A stretch of DNA of 64,000 nucleotides from Rhynchopus sp. YZ270_cl-10. Its lineage: Eukaryota; Euglenozoa; Diplonemea; Diplonemida; Diplonemidae. Both the position numbers and the translations under genes were made by a program. Below the pieces are notes generated by a model. The model ran no database searches, had not been told where the DNA came from, and saw nothing but the letters and a program-made list of their open reading frames with translations. Numbering within the stretch: the first letter of the stretch is position 1; each line of letters opens with the position of its first letter. Below, one piece after another: positions 9,952-20,534 of the stretch. The stretch lies in the NCBI GenBank assembly GCA_964035575.1, contig OZ037867.1:1116001-1180000 (forward strand). The letters are read 5' to 3'.

Positions 9952-10977
9952 AGAGAAAAAGGAGTATTTTTTATTGGGGGAGGAAAAAAAAGAAGGTGGA
10001 TTTTTAAGGGAAAGTTTTGCTCAAAACTGTGTTTTTCGAGAGGCCTTTTTGTATTTAAGTCAAGTAACCAGGTAGTGAACGTAACTTTTCATTGTAAATT
10101 ATTTTTTTTTCAAGCAGTAGCGCAATTCCAGACACAGTCTAAGCTGATGCTGTACGATAACGATGGTGATCAAGGTGACATAAGCACAGAGATGCTTAGG
10201 TTCATCTTCAAACTTTTCTTTCCTGCTTACACCGTTTCCCTTGTTTATCAACTCCCACGGTGCACCACTCTGAGTATTCGATAACCCCCACGGAGTGTCA
10301 GTACCTGCGTCCCAGAGGCGTTTTTGCACTATCAACTTCACTTTCTCTTTCAATTGTCTCAATTCTCTCTTTGCACCCTAGTAGAGTAAGGGTGCGGGCC
10401 CCGTCTGTGATAAAATAAATCAGGGCCGTTTTTTTCCCCTTGAGGTGATGAGGGCGGTTAGGTCAGTGTCGCACTGCACAGAAAAACCCTGTTTTCACTG
10501 ACAGCAACATTTGTTTCTCATTTATTTTCTATTATACCATCTATTCAGTAGAATAGTTAGTATATGAAACAATCATTTATTTTGTACCTTTGCCCCTCCG
10601 ATATTCAATATTCAATATCCGGTGACGGCGTTTTTATGTTTTTGCACAAAACAACTTCGTTTTGTGTCAAGCATCTTTTACCCCGAAATTGTCTCCTTTT
10701 TAGATTAGATCAGTTACAATAGAAGAAAAAAATATAGTTCACCCCCGCTTTTTCTCCCAAAAAATTTTTGCGAATTTAATTTTCTGGCAATTTGGCGCCT
10801 GTTTTCAACCCAACCACCACCACCACCACCCAGCTCCCACACCACCCCCTGAAAAATCCACTTTTTTTCCTCCTCCTCCCCCCACACATCCACTCTAATT
10901 ATTTTGATTCTCCTCTCCCCCTCCTCCTCTCCCTCTCTCCCCCCGGGTTGTTATCCTCCTTTAATTAAACTCTAACA
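9952..10977. other. Intergenic region with paired modules A and B
   Basis: Module A is at 10171-10222 and module B at 10291-10350, in the same order and orientation as the pair at 30.8 kb. The last 200 bases before PEX3 are C/T-rich, as expected of a leader with a polypyrimidine tract. No gene seen. Confidence 0.55.
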
Positions 10978-12846
10978 ATGACAGCAGAGACCCATATACA
11001 GATTGATGGGAGGGGTCTGCTTGCTGCAGGGGCGGCAGGGGCGGCGACGACTGCAGCTTCGAAGCTGCTTCCAGCGAAACGAACGTCGAATGATAGGTTG
11101 AGGAGTGTTGAGGAGCATTTAAAGTTTCATCCTGGCAAGCCAGCGAGCCAGCCTGCGCACCCCAAACAAAGTGTTCCGGCGGTGAAGGAGACGGAGAGTG
11201 TTAAGGAGGGGCTAGGGTTCATCGCTGCGGCGGTAGCAGCTGCGGGGACGGCAACCTCGTTGATCCCTTCTGGGTTTGCAAAGACAGCGGCTCCGATAAC
11301 GAAGCCTATTGCTGCTACTATGTCATCTAAGTTAGTCACGACAACAGCAAAGTACAGCGCGCCCCCTGTGTTGTTGTTGATTTCAGTGGTGGTAGCGTTG
11401 AAGCATGGGCAGACAAGGGAAAAGATTTTGTCGTGGTTGATGCAAGGTGGGATGTGGGCGTTGAAACAGCAGTTTGCGGCAGCGTCGCCGCCGCCGCAGA
11501 GGTTTTTGCTGCACGCAGAGGCAACAACGAACAGCTATATGCAAGATGTAGTGGGGCAGCTGCTTCATTTGCTTCCGTTGGAGCACCATACGGAGCGTCT
11601 GCAAAAAGGAACAAAAGAGTTGACGCGTGAGGAAATTATTGCGCTCTGGTTTGACATTGAGGTGTGCTCCTTTACGCGGATTGCGGTCGGTCTGTTTGCG
11701 TTGGGTATCAGTCATTTTATTTCGTCTGCGACGCATGCGTTGTCCCCTGGGGGTCCGTCGGGGTTCTTTGCGGTGACAGAGATCCTGGATATACCGCTGC
11801 AGCTGAACATCGAGGCGATGGTGCGCACTGCTGCAGCGAAGTGCAGAACGGCGCTGAAGGAGCGTGGGTTAGACAGACTCTCCAGCAAAGGAAAGATCGC
11901 AGAAATCGAAGCAGTGCTTGGGGAGACCCGCAGTGCGCTGGAAGAGGATATGGGCATCGGGAGCGACCCCAGCGTGCTTCTCCACGAAGCCGTGTTGGGC
12001 GAAGAGCGTGCTGGGGAGCGTTCCGTACGTGGCGACGTGCGTGTCTCCTCCGACGAAGATGTGCTGCTCAAGCAGCTGCGTGACATCCTCGAAAGTCCTG
12101 GTCCGTGCCACCTCCTGAAGAAGACGCTCGATACGTTCTTCGGAGTAGCGCGTGAACACATGAACCATGCCTTCTTTGCGTGCACGCAGAATGACCCCAA
12201 GCTTGCGGGGCTTGACGAAAAAACGGTGGATGTATGTAAAGGGTTGTCTCTATGTCAAAACATTTGCCACGAAAAAAACAAAACAAACAGGTGCCAATGC
12301 GGAAGTTCTGCCCAAGGCTGTCCAACGAACTGCGTAAGATCTCCGAAGATGACAACGAGTATCTTCTCTCATTGCGGGTATGGTTTCAGGGGTTTTTTTG
12401 GGGGAGAGGGTTTTGTGTTTGAAGTCAAATTTTGTCCATACGACGTACCCCATCCAATACAACCAAGTTGTCCGTGTGCGTTTCGAAGGAAATAATATGA
12501 TGACACTGTTTTATCCTCATGCTTAACCTTTCTGAGTTGTCTTTGCTGACACACATAAAACAACACCTGATGAGTCTTCTGATTTGCCCAAAAATGCGCC
12601 GTTCCATCCGCTTCCTTCCTTTACCTTCCTTTTGCACTCTTTCTTTGTGCATCTATTTACCTGCACCGCACAATCACACCGTACATGAACCATCTCCTTA
12701 GGGACCCCAAATGCACTGACTCTTCATATATGTTTCCTACACCACACACACACCGCATATTAGCCAAGGGGCTACACCACTGCAGGAAATCAGAGTCCTT
12801 CCCTAACTCCTCAGCCATCCTGCGCACGGCCTCCAAAAACGATTAG
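10978..12846 (+). CDS. PEX3: Peroxin 3, peroxisomal membrane protein import (spliced)
   Basis: PEX3 sits in the peroxisomal (or glycosomal) membrane and docks PEX19 carrying membrane-protein cargo. Exon 1 is 10978-12231 (418 residues), exon 2 12291-12377, and a tentative last exon is 12769-12846. Intron 1 (59 bases, GTATGT...ACAG) and exon 2 are in phase. Recognition rests on the motif LWFDIEVCSFTRIAVGLFA, which parallels LWEDLKIISFTR in animal PEX3 as I remember it, and on LLKQLRDILESPGPCHLL, AREHMNHAFF and VPMRKFCPRLSNEL in the order of the PEX3 C-terminus. The N-terminus carries an extra 150 residues rich in Ala, with hydrophobic segments (FIAAAVAAAGTATSLI; PPVLLLISVVVAL); the second is a likely membrane anchor. 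The final exon (ending SSAILRTASKND) has a weak acceptor and is the least certain part. Confidence 0.72.
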
Positions 12847-12922
12847 GCCTGTGGGGAAAGAATCACGGCTTTTCTTCATGACGGGGGCGGCCTTGCAGAG
12901 TTCTATGGGGAAGTAGTCGGGG

Positions 12923-13404
12923 TCAGGCGCCCTTCTCCTGTGCAGCGATGAGACTGATTAGAGTCTCATCTGCCTGCGGGCTTACCCCTGCGGTAGCAGA
13001 CATGGGTGTGTCTGCTGGCGCGGTTTCGTCCTCAGTGGGTGGAGGGGTGTCGGGAAGGGGGCTGCCGTACATTATGGTGGGCTGGGTCGTTGAGCTGGCG
13101 GTAGTCGTCCATGCTGCGTACGCCGAATACACCTTCCAGCATGTGTGGCTCTGCGTGGAAGGGCGCTTGCAGGTCCTCGCCGCCCGGGGGTGTGCAGGTG
13201 TCATCTGCCTGGCGCATCGCAATCGCGCCCAGGCAGGACGCCCCGGCAGGCAGGACTGCAACCACGCCTCTGCTGTTGTCGTGTTGACAACCCGCACTGC
13301 GTCGTGCGCGCCGTAGTGCCCAGGAGGGCACCTAGGACATCTAGGATGCCCTCGAGCTCCAGTGCGGAGCCGTCCCCCACCTCGTTCTCGCAGATCGTGT
13401 GCAC
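12923..13404 (-). pseudogene. Candidate decayed host gene, unknown
   Basis: On the minus strand three overlapping frames each contain protein-like stretches in series: GDGSALELEGILDVLGALLG (about 13380-13300), GASCLGAIAMRQADDTC with MLEGVFGVRSMDDYRQL (about 13250-13085), and DETLISLIAAQEKGA ending at a stop at 12923. Each is more protein-like than the plus strand opposite. I see no introns that explain the two frame changes, so decay or sequencing error is likely. A competing reading is a plus-strand exon pair with a good intron (GTAAGT at 13407, CACACAG before 13495) whose last exon would end at 13638. No family recognised. Confidence 0.3.
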
Positions 13405-13700
13405 TGTAAGTATTGGTGTTATGTTGGTACTACTCCATCCCCCCCTGAGGAACCACCTTCACAAACCACATCAAAACCCCACACACAGGGCGACACTGCC
13501 GAGACCGCCGAGACTGCGTGGTCGTCCTTCTTCCTCGACCTTAACTCCCTTGAAGCACCTGCGAACGCATCAGGCAACATGATGCCGTCCACTGAGCCGG
13601 GGTTCGAGGGGCTGCTCTCCTCGCTTGCATCTGCGTGAGAGGGGGCAAGGGGAGATGGGGAGAGGGAGAGGGAGGGGTGCTGCACTCTAGCCTTTTTGAT

Positions 13701-13747
13701 AAGGTAATTTAATGAGAAGCTTAGGGGGATCTTATAACCTTTTCTTT
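13701..13747 (+). repeat. Dispersed module A, diverged
   Basis: AAGGTAATTTAATGAGAAGC then TTAGGGGGATCTTATAACC and TTTTCTTT. The 5' half has diverged; the 3' half follows the consensus. Confidence 0.5.
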
Positions 13748-13801
13748 GATGTGAATTGCGTTATCGTTCGAGTACAACGAAGGCTTACCAAAAAAAACCT
13801 C

Positions 13802-14829
13802 CCAATTTCAGTGGGGTGATCTGGGGTCTTTTTTTTCAAGATTATTCACTAGCCATTCACAAAAATTCACAAAAAATCACAAAAATTCACAAATATTCAC
13901 GAAAACCTACACACCCGCGTATCACGTGTGTTTCCGCCTAGTTGTGAATATTTGTGAATATTTGTGATTTTTTGTGATTTTTTGTGATTTTTTTTTTTGG
14001 TTTTTGGTGTGGTGCATAACCGATTACCCGTGTCTCTACCAGTTTAAACGACGGCATTTGCATTTCCGGAATCCGCCCGGCCAGTGGTGGGGTCAATTTG
14101 CCGAAATGGACAAGTTCTCGTTTTTGGTCAATTTCACAGTATACACAGTATACACAGTATAGTACAGTACAGTACAGTACAGTACAGTACAGTACAGTAC
14201 AGTACAGTACAGTACAGTACAGTACAGTACAGTACAGTACAGTACAGTACAGTACAGTACAGTACAGTACAGTACAGTACAGTACAGTACAGTACAGTAC
14301 AGTACAGTACAGTACAGTACAGTACAGTACAGTACAGTACAGTACAGTACAGTACAGTACAGTACAGTACAGTACAGTACAGTACAGTACAGTACAGTAC
14401 AGTACAGTACAGTACAGTACAGTACAGTACAGTACAGTACAGTACAGTACAGTACAGTACAGTACAGTACAGTACAGTACAGTACAGTACAGTACAGTAC
14501 AGTACAGTACAGTACAGTACAGTACAGTACAGTACAGTGCAGTACAGTACAGTACAGTACAGTACAGTACAGTACAGTACAGTACAGTACAGTACAGTAC
14601 AGTACAGTACTGCAAACCCAAAAAAATCACAAAACCTGCACTAGCGATTCACATAAATTCACAAAAATTCACAAAACCTTCACATAAATTCACAAAAATT
14701 CACATTCATTCACAAAAGATCCCACACATGGTGTATCACGTGTGTTTTCGCCTCGTTGTGAATTTTTGTGAATGGCTGGTGAATAATCTGGAAAAAAAAG
14801 TCCCCAGATCACCCCATTCAGCAAATTGG
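13802..14829. mobile_element. Fold-back element enclosing a satellite
   Basis: The outer ends are inverted repeats of about 70 bp, imperfect: CCAATTTCAGTGGGGTGATC at the left matches the complement of the right end after a short indel. Inside lie many copies of TTCACAAAAA in both orientations, a second inverted pair around TATCACGTGTGTTT, and the AGTAC satellite. A piece at 14060-14125 is an inverted copy of a repeat also found at 62973 and 63147. No protein frame other than repeat artefacts. Confidence 0.65.
14161..14610. repeat. AGTAC pentanucleotide satellite, about 90 units
   Basis: An almost perfect run of AGTAC with a single G substitution near 14538. It begins after three copies of ACAGTAT. 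The long VQYST and YCTVL frames in it, on both strands, are artefacts of a 5-base repeat. Confidence 0.97.
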
Positions 14830-14960
14830 GCAAAAAAATTTTACTCCGAATAAAAGAGAGAGAGAGAGATCTACGGTGGCCGAAAATCTATAAAAAAAAT
14901 AACGGCTTGCCGAGAGCGATGATCAAAGAGAAATGAGGGGGAAGTCTGTACAAATTTTTA

Positions 14961-15138
14961 TTTTGACTGATTCACGAGAGGCTTAGGTTCATCTCATAAA
15001 ACATTTTTTTGTATTTTGTTTGTGGTTTCATCCAGTCGGAGGTGTGCCTGCATCAACAACTACTATTTTTATTTTTTCCAGTGCCTGCGTCCGCCGATGA
15101 ACGGTGAGGCGTTTGCACTTTCAACTTCTCTTTTTTTG
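14961..15138 (+). repeat. Module A followed by module B (variant B')
   Basis: Module A lies at 14961-15010 (CACGAGAGGCTTAGGTTCAT). The B' variant lies at 15079-15138: TGCCTGCGTCCGCCGATGAA, then CGGTGAGGCGTTTGCACT and TTCAACTTCTC with seven T. B' also occurs at 21079 and, diverged, at 51038 and 51906. Confidence 0.65.
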
Positions 15139-15311
15139 TACAGCGGGCTTCAAACGACTTCTTTTCTTTGTTTTTGTTTTTTCTCTCCCCTAACCAATCT
15201 TTGTTACGTTGCTACAGTACTTTTATCATTGTGTGGTTTGGTTGTGAGGGATCCTGTCTGATGTCTTTTACCAAACAAAAATTTGTTTTGAGGGATCCAT
15301 ACACCCTTCGG

Positions 15312-15480
15312 GAGGGGGGGCACAGCAGAGAATAAGCCGGGTCCCCGGTCCCTGGGTCCCAGTCTTGGTCAAGGTTCCCGGTCCAGGTCCCGGTCCCGGT
15401 ACCGGGTCCCAGTCCGGCTGAGAATAACCGGGTCCCCGGTCCCGGGTCCCCGAGTCTTATTCTCTGCTGTGGAGGGGGGG
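15312..15480. mobile_element. Short TIR element with 9-bp target duplication
   Basis: Inverted ends CACAGCAGAGAATAA (15321-15335) and its complement (15457-15471) are flanked on both sides by the direct repeat GAGGGGGGG (15312-15320 and 15472-15480). The inside is an irregular CCGGGTCCC-type repeat. The 9-bp repeat suggests a cut-and-paste insertion, though G runs make chance possible. Confidence 0.6.
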
Positions 15481-15765
15481 TAGGGGTTACGTATGGTGTA
15501 TCTACTATGATGGGCAATTTATACACAATACAGCCACCACTAAAGGGGGGAGGGGTTAAATGGAGTGGGGAAGGGGTCTTCCTGATTGATTATCTGGTTT
15601 TTCTTTCTGATATGGTTTGGTATGTGTTTAGGCTTCTTCGTTATTCTTTATTTGGTACATGTGTCATGAGAGGGCTTTTGTATCGTAAGTGGTATTTTTT
15701 TTCTCCATTTCAAACCCAGCCCCGAGCGTGTGATGTTTCTGCGCTTGGGGAAAAGAAGAAAATAG

Positions 15766-15806
<41 letters not shown>

Positions 15807-16895
15807 AAAATGAGAGCAAGATGTGTTTCTGTGTGTTGAACGCAGTTATGAGGGGGGGCAGTTCGTTGTGGATTTGAATGATTTCAGACTGCATTCCTTC
15901 CGACCTTCTTCTTTTTTTTTTGTGTGTTTTCACACAAAAAAAAGGAAACGAGGGTGCCCAAAAATGTGACCCTGTTTTTGCCTTGTTGCTTTGCTTTTAT
16001 GTACCTGAAGGAGGGGACAGTGTGTACTGTCTGTGATACCGGAAGCACAAATTAACCCAATGTAACGCTGTTTCCTGGGTAAATCCTACATCTGCCCCAA
16101 TCGGAAAATCTCAAAATCGAGTGCTAAAAAAAAAAAAAAACGTGAGGGTTTTTGAAGTGGGAAATCCCGCATTACCAGATTCAGGGTTTACGCCGACCCG
16201 TTTTTTTTTATTTTGTAGCTCCTGAGTATCTTTGTTGCCACCTGTGCAAGAGTTGAAGAAACATTCAGTTTGTGCTTTTTTTTAAATGGTTCTGCACAGC
16301 GATGCTGGTCAATTATTTTAGGACAAAAGAGCATCTCACATCACCTATGCACTTGGAGGGGTGGGGAGGGGATTTTGCTTCCGATCAACGAGCCGACGAG
16401 CATGGACGACACAATAGTGCTGGGAGGTCTTGTGGCTTGGTAGGTTCTCGAGCCCGGCATGTCAGGGACCTAAAACGGACACACCAGTGTCGAGGGAGCA
16501 GGTCGTTTTTTTTTTGTGTACAGGGATGTCCCCTTCACGTTTTCCGAATAGTTGTTAGGAGTTCCTGACTGTTATGTGATTTATTTCTCTTCCTTTTGGT
16601 CTCCGTACTTGCCTTTTCTCCGAAACTCTCTCTCTCTCTCTCTTTTTCCATTTCTACCTTTTAAAACACAAAAATATCTCTTTTTTTGATCTCGGTTCTC
16701 GTCACCTGCTTAAGACAAAAAATTACACCCTCCACACACCCCCTCAACATTTTCTTTCAACACCACCCCCCCAAAAAACCACAACACAATCCTACCCAAA
16801 CAGCCCTACACACCAACCCTTTTAACCCCCTTTTTCCCCTCTCTTAGGTTGAGAGACATCTTTCCCTCCTTCCCTGCCCCCTTCTTTCTTTTACA
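15481..16895. other. Gene-free stretch with microsatellites
   Basis: An AG run lies at about 15768-15802 and a CT run at about 16628-16642; poly-A/T tracts are common. The final 150 bases are C/T-rich and end in TTTTACA before the ATG of the next gene, with CTCTCTTAG at about 16840-16848 as a possible 3' splice site. No gene seen. Confidence 0.45.
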
Positions 16896-19800
16896 ATGTG
16901 CCGAATGTGCATGGCGATTACCTGCGATGAAGCGGGACTGTTGTTAGGCGATATCATGACCAACCCATCGATGTCCATCACCCGACAGTCCTTTTGCTCG
17001 CAGGAACGAGCCAAGCTGCCACACGGCCAACTCCCCTGCCTTTCTTATGAACAGTCCGTTCTCAACGGCGACGGCTACGGCCTCGGGTGGTACACCGATA
17101 TCAAAAACCCCTGCGTCCTGACGTCCATCAAACCCGCCTGGAACGACCCAAACCTTGAATCTCTTGCCCAAAACGTTTACTCCCCTGTTGTTATGGCACA
17201 TGTACGCGCAGCGGGGCCGGGCTCTCCTGTTGGAGAAGGACAATGCCATCCATTTCAGGCAGGGCGATTTTTGTTTATGCACAACGGCTTACTAGGCGAC
17301 TTCAAAAAGACACAACGGGAGCTGTTAAGGTTAGCGGATGCCGCGTCGTTTGAGGTGGCAATGCACCACTCTGCTATTGACTCTGTCTGCGCCTTTGCGA
17401 TATTCTTGACACGACTGAACGAAATGAACCCAGACAAGGTGTGGACAGATGTCTACGACCCTGCGGTCATCCTTCGCGCCATGGAGGAGATGGTGTCCAC
17501 CATTGTGCAGGTCAATCGGCAATGTGGTGTCGCAGCGCCGTCCCTTCTCAACTTTGCAGTTACCGATGGGTATGTACTGCTGGCGACACGTATTGTGGAT
17601 CAGCAGCCCTGCTCGAATGATTCGCACGACAACGGTAGTGCCGAAGGTCTTGCCGATTCTCTCTCCGAGACCTATTCAGAGCCTGAAGACAAAGACAACA
17701 TATCGGCAGCATCGCTCTACCTTGCAACAGGGAGTGAATGGAAGCGCGACTCAGAAGGGAGTTTCCACATTGAGCAGACCGACCGCTGTAACCGTACAGT
17801 GCTGATCACCTCGGAGCCGCTGTCGGCGGTGCGTGACGAATGGATGGCGGTGCCCTCTCAAAACATTGTGATGTGCACCATCGGCAAAGCTCACGTCGAC
17901 ATCACATTCGTCCCATTCCCCAAACGCCCTGTCCACGTAGGATCGGTCCTCGATTTTCTTCAAACCTCCCTCTCCGTGCATTGCAGTGAGGATGAAGGGG
18001 TGACGATTGCGGCGCAAATTGGAATGACATATACTGCACACACCGCAGCAGTGACCTGCGTTACTGCGACTGCAAACGGAAGCCATCTCATCTCAGGCGC
18101 GCAGGATGGGACTGTCATCGTCTGGGACAACACGAGGTCCTCCCACTCCGAGCCTAGAAGACACCCTGGACCGGTCCTCGCGGTGTTGGTGGAGAAGGAC
18201 AGCACCCTGCTGTTCTCCTCAAGCCACAACGAGCTCCGCGTCTGGGACATAGCGGCATGCACCTCGCAAGACCCTCGCGCCTGCCCACCCGTCTGCCTTT
18301 ACGTCGTAAAATTCTTGACCGGCAGAGGCACGCTCCTCTCCCTCTGTGGAGACTCTGAGACTCTTTACTTAGGTTTCCAGGCACCACAGATTTATTGTTT
18401 GCACCTTAAGAAATATGAGGCGGAACTGCAAAGGGTCAGAATGAAGTCTAAAAGCATCAGGTTTTTTACCATCGATGAGGCAAGAATAGGGGAAAAAGAC
18501 ACCGGAAGGTTCCGCCCCGAGCAAATGGTGGAGCAGGTTGGATCTGGACCTGACGAGCAACACAACGGCTTTGTCTACGCAATGTGCAAGGTCGGAACCC
18601 GCATGGTATCTGGCGGAGGGGACGGCCGTCTCCTTGTTTGGAACGGCACCTCCTACGCCGGCTCCATGACAGGACACACCGGAGGGGTCACCAGCATTGT
18701 CAAACACAAAGACGGGGTTATCTCTGGGTCCTTCGACTCTACCATACGCGAATGGAACATCGAAGAGTGCCGCTGCCTCAAAACGCTCCGCTACGCAAAC
18801 AACGCCCCCGTCTTTGGCCTATCCCACATCGGAGACCACATCATCTCCTCCGTCTTGGAGGACCACAAACCGACCCTCTCCTTTTGGGAAATGCACGACA
18901 CACAGCCGATTCACCACAAACTCAGCCACATCTCCGACTCCCCATACGTCATCCACTCTATCCCCTGCGCCTCTGGAGCGAACATTGTGGTAGGCGGGGA
19001 GGTGTGTGGAGGGTTACGTCTCGCTTCGTTGACGCTACCGTTTCCTGAGAAGAGAGTCATGATAGAGGACGGGGTGATGCACAAAACGGATAGCAATAAA
19101 GAAAAGACGGTCATGATGTTGACAGATTTGGTTGCGATTCCATCGGTCAGCTCAGACCCCGCAGGGCATGAGAGCTGTCTCCGGGCAGCACAGTGGATCT
19201 CCTCACGTTATGAAGCGATAGGCTGTACAGTGATGAACTACTCCACAAACGGCGTCCGCCCCGTTGTTGTCGGCCGTCTTGGAACCGATCCTACCCTCCC
19301 AACAATCTGCCTTTATTCTCACTACGATGTCGTGCCAGTCGGCTCTGATTGGGGCCTCCCCGGATTCCCTCTCGAACCGTTCACTTTAACAGGGCATGAT
19401 GGGCACCTATATGGTCGTGGATCTTCTGATAATAAGGCTGCTGTGGTGGCGCATCTTCGGGCAGTGGAGAATCTACAGAGTGCGGGGAAGTTGAAGGTCA
19501 ATGTGTTGTTCCTTTGCGAAGGTGATGAGGAGAATTTGACAAATGGATATCTCAAACAGGCGTTGGAGAAGAGCCGCAATGCGGGGCTTTTGGATGGGGT
19601 TTCTTGCGTGGTTGTGACGAATAGCAACTGGATTGATGATGAAAATCCTTGCATCTGCTATGGTTCACGTGGTGTTGTCGATATCTCCGTCAAAGTAACC
19701 GGCGGTACAAAAGAACTCCACGCAGGCTCCCACGGAGGCTACGTCAGCGAGCCCCTCCACGACCTCCTCGGAGTACTCAGCCAGGTCGTCGACCCTTCAG

Positions 19801-20534
19801 GCAATGCTCTCATCCCCTCCTTCTATGACGGCATCGTCCAAAGCACACCATACGATGAGCACGCCATCCTCGAAACCGCGAAGGTCCTCGACCTCACAGA
19901 GCTCCAACGCTCCCTCGGTCTCCCCGGGTTTAAAGGACAGAACTGCAGACTCTCCTCCCTCGACACCGCGGTGTCTCTGTTGAGGGGGAATTGGGTGCTC
20001 CCTGGGGTTTGCATTACTGATGTTCAAACCGGCGACACGGCGACGACCCGAATGAGACGGAGTGTAGCGCACAGTGCGGTCGGAACCATTTCGTTCAGAA
20101 CCGTCCCTGGGCAGGATGTCGACACAGTGGTTGCGGTGGCGAAGAAGCATCTGGAGCATGAATTCTCCCGTAGACGTACACCTAATACGCTGCAAGTGTC
20201 CACCTCCTTTGCAACACCCTGGTGGATGTGTGACGTCGAAAGCCCTATCTTCAAATGCAGCTGCGATGCCGTAACGTCTGTCTGGGGGAAAAAACCGTTG
20301 GTGGTACGTGAAGGGGGTACCATGAGTGTGCTCTCCACAATTCAGTCAACCCTGCAGGTCCCAGTAGTGCAAATCCCCTTAGGGCAGAGTACCGACAGTA
20401 CACATCTCCCCAACGAACGGATTAGAGTGCAGAATCTTATGAAGGGGGTGGAGCTGATGGAAACGCTGCTCACGACGTACGAGGAGTATCTGCCCCCGGG
20501 GGGTGGAGGTGGGGTGACTGCTGCGGAGGGGTGA
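16896..20534 (+). CDS. DUG3-DUG2 fusion: class II amidotransferase, WD40, M20 peptidase
   Basis: In yeast, Dug2 and Dug3 form a complex that splits glutathione into glutamate and Cys-Gly independently of gamma-glutamyl transpeptidase. Here both are one 1212-residue chain. Residues 1-330 are Dug3-like: the start MCRMCMAI puts Cys2 as the N-terminal nucleophile once Met is removed, followed by NGDGYGLGWY, AHVRAA, CHPFQ, FMHNG and PSLLNFAVTDG. Residues about 375-730 are WD40 repeats (GAQDGTVIVWD, SGGGDGRLLVWN, SGSFDSTIREWN). Residues about 738-1200 are an M20 metallopeptidase: YSHYDVVP, GRGSSDNKAA, EGDEEN and a late STDSTHLPNER supply the usual zinc ligands. The domain order Dug3-Dug2 is continuous without stop or frameshift. 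Expected in the cytosol. Start chosen because Cys2 must be N-terminal. Confidence 0.92.
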   Translation: MCRMCMAITCDEAGLLLGDIMTNPSMSITRQSFCSQERAKLPHGQLPCLSYEQSVLNGDGYGLGWYTDIKNPCVLTSIKPAWNDPNLESLAQNVYSPVVMAHVRAAGPGSPVGEGQCHPFQAGRFLFMHNGLLGDFKKTQRELLRLADAASFEVAMHHSAIDSVCAFAIFLTRLNEMNPDKVWTDVYDPAVILRAMEEMVSTIVQVNRQCGVAAPSLLNFAVTDGYVLLATRIVDQQPCSNDSHDNGSAEGLADSLSETYSEPEDKDNISAASLYLATGSEWKRDSEGSFHIEQTDRCNRTVLITSEPLSAVRDEWMAVPSQNIVMCTIGKAHVDITFVPFPKRPVHVGSVLDFLQTSLSVHCSEDEGVTIAAQIGMTYTAHTAAVTCVTATANGSHLISGAQDGTVIVWDNTRSSHSEPRRHPGPVLAVLVEKDSTLLFSSSHNELRVWDIAACTSQDPRACPPVCLYVVKFLTGRGTLLSLCGDSETLYLGFQAPQIYCLHLKKYEAELQRVRMKSKSIRFFTIDEARIGEKDTGRFRPEQMVEQVGSGPDEQHNGFVYAMCKVGTRMVSGGGDGRLLVWNGTSYAGSMTGHTGGVTSIVKHKDGVISGSFDSTIREWNIEECRCLKTLRYANNAPVFGLSHIGDHIISSVLEDHKPTLSFWEMHDTQPIHHKLSHISDSPYVIHSIPCASGANIVVGGEVCGGLRLASLTLPFPEKRVMIEDGVMHKTDSNKEKTVMMLTDLVAIPSVSSDPAGHESCLRAAQWISSRYEAIGCTVMNYSTNGVRPVVVGRLGTDPTLPTICLYSHYDVVPVGSDWGLPGFPLEPFTLTGHDGHLYGRGSSDNKAAVVAHLRAVENLQSAGKLKVNVLFLCEGDEENLTNGYLKQALEKSRNAGLLDGVSCVVVTNSNWIDDENPCICYGSRGVVDISVKVTGGTKELHAGSHGGYVSEPLHDLLGVLSQVVDPSGNALIPSFYDGIVQSTPYDEHAILETAKVLDLTELQRSLGLPGFKGQNCRLSSLDTAVSLLRGNWVLPGVCITDVQTGDTATTRMRRSVAHSAVGTISFRTVPGQDVDTVVAVAKKHLEHEFSRRRTPNTLQVSTSFATPWWMCDVESPIFKCSCDAVTSVWGKKPLVVREGGTMSVLSTIQSTLQVPVVQIPLGQSTDSTHLPNERIRVQNLMKGVELMETLLTTYEEYLPPGGGGGVTAAEG

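Noticed and set aside
14084-14853. Long VQYST and YCTVL frames on both strands
   Set aside because: A 5-base repeat without stops is open in all frames; these are artefacts, as are those at 52568-53357.
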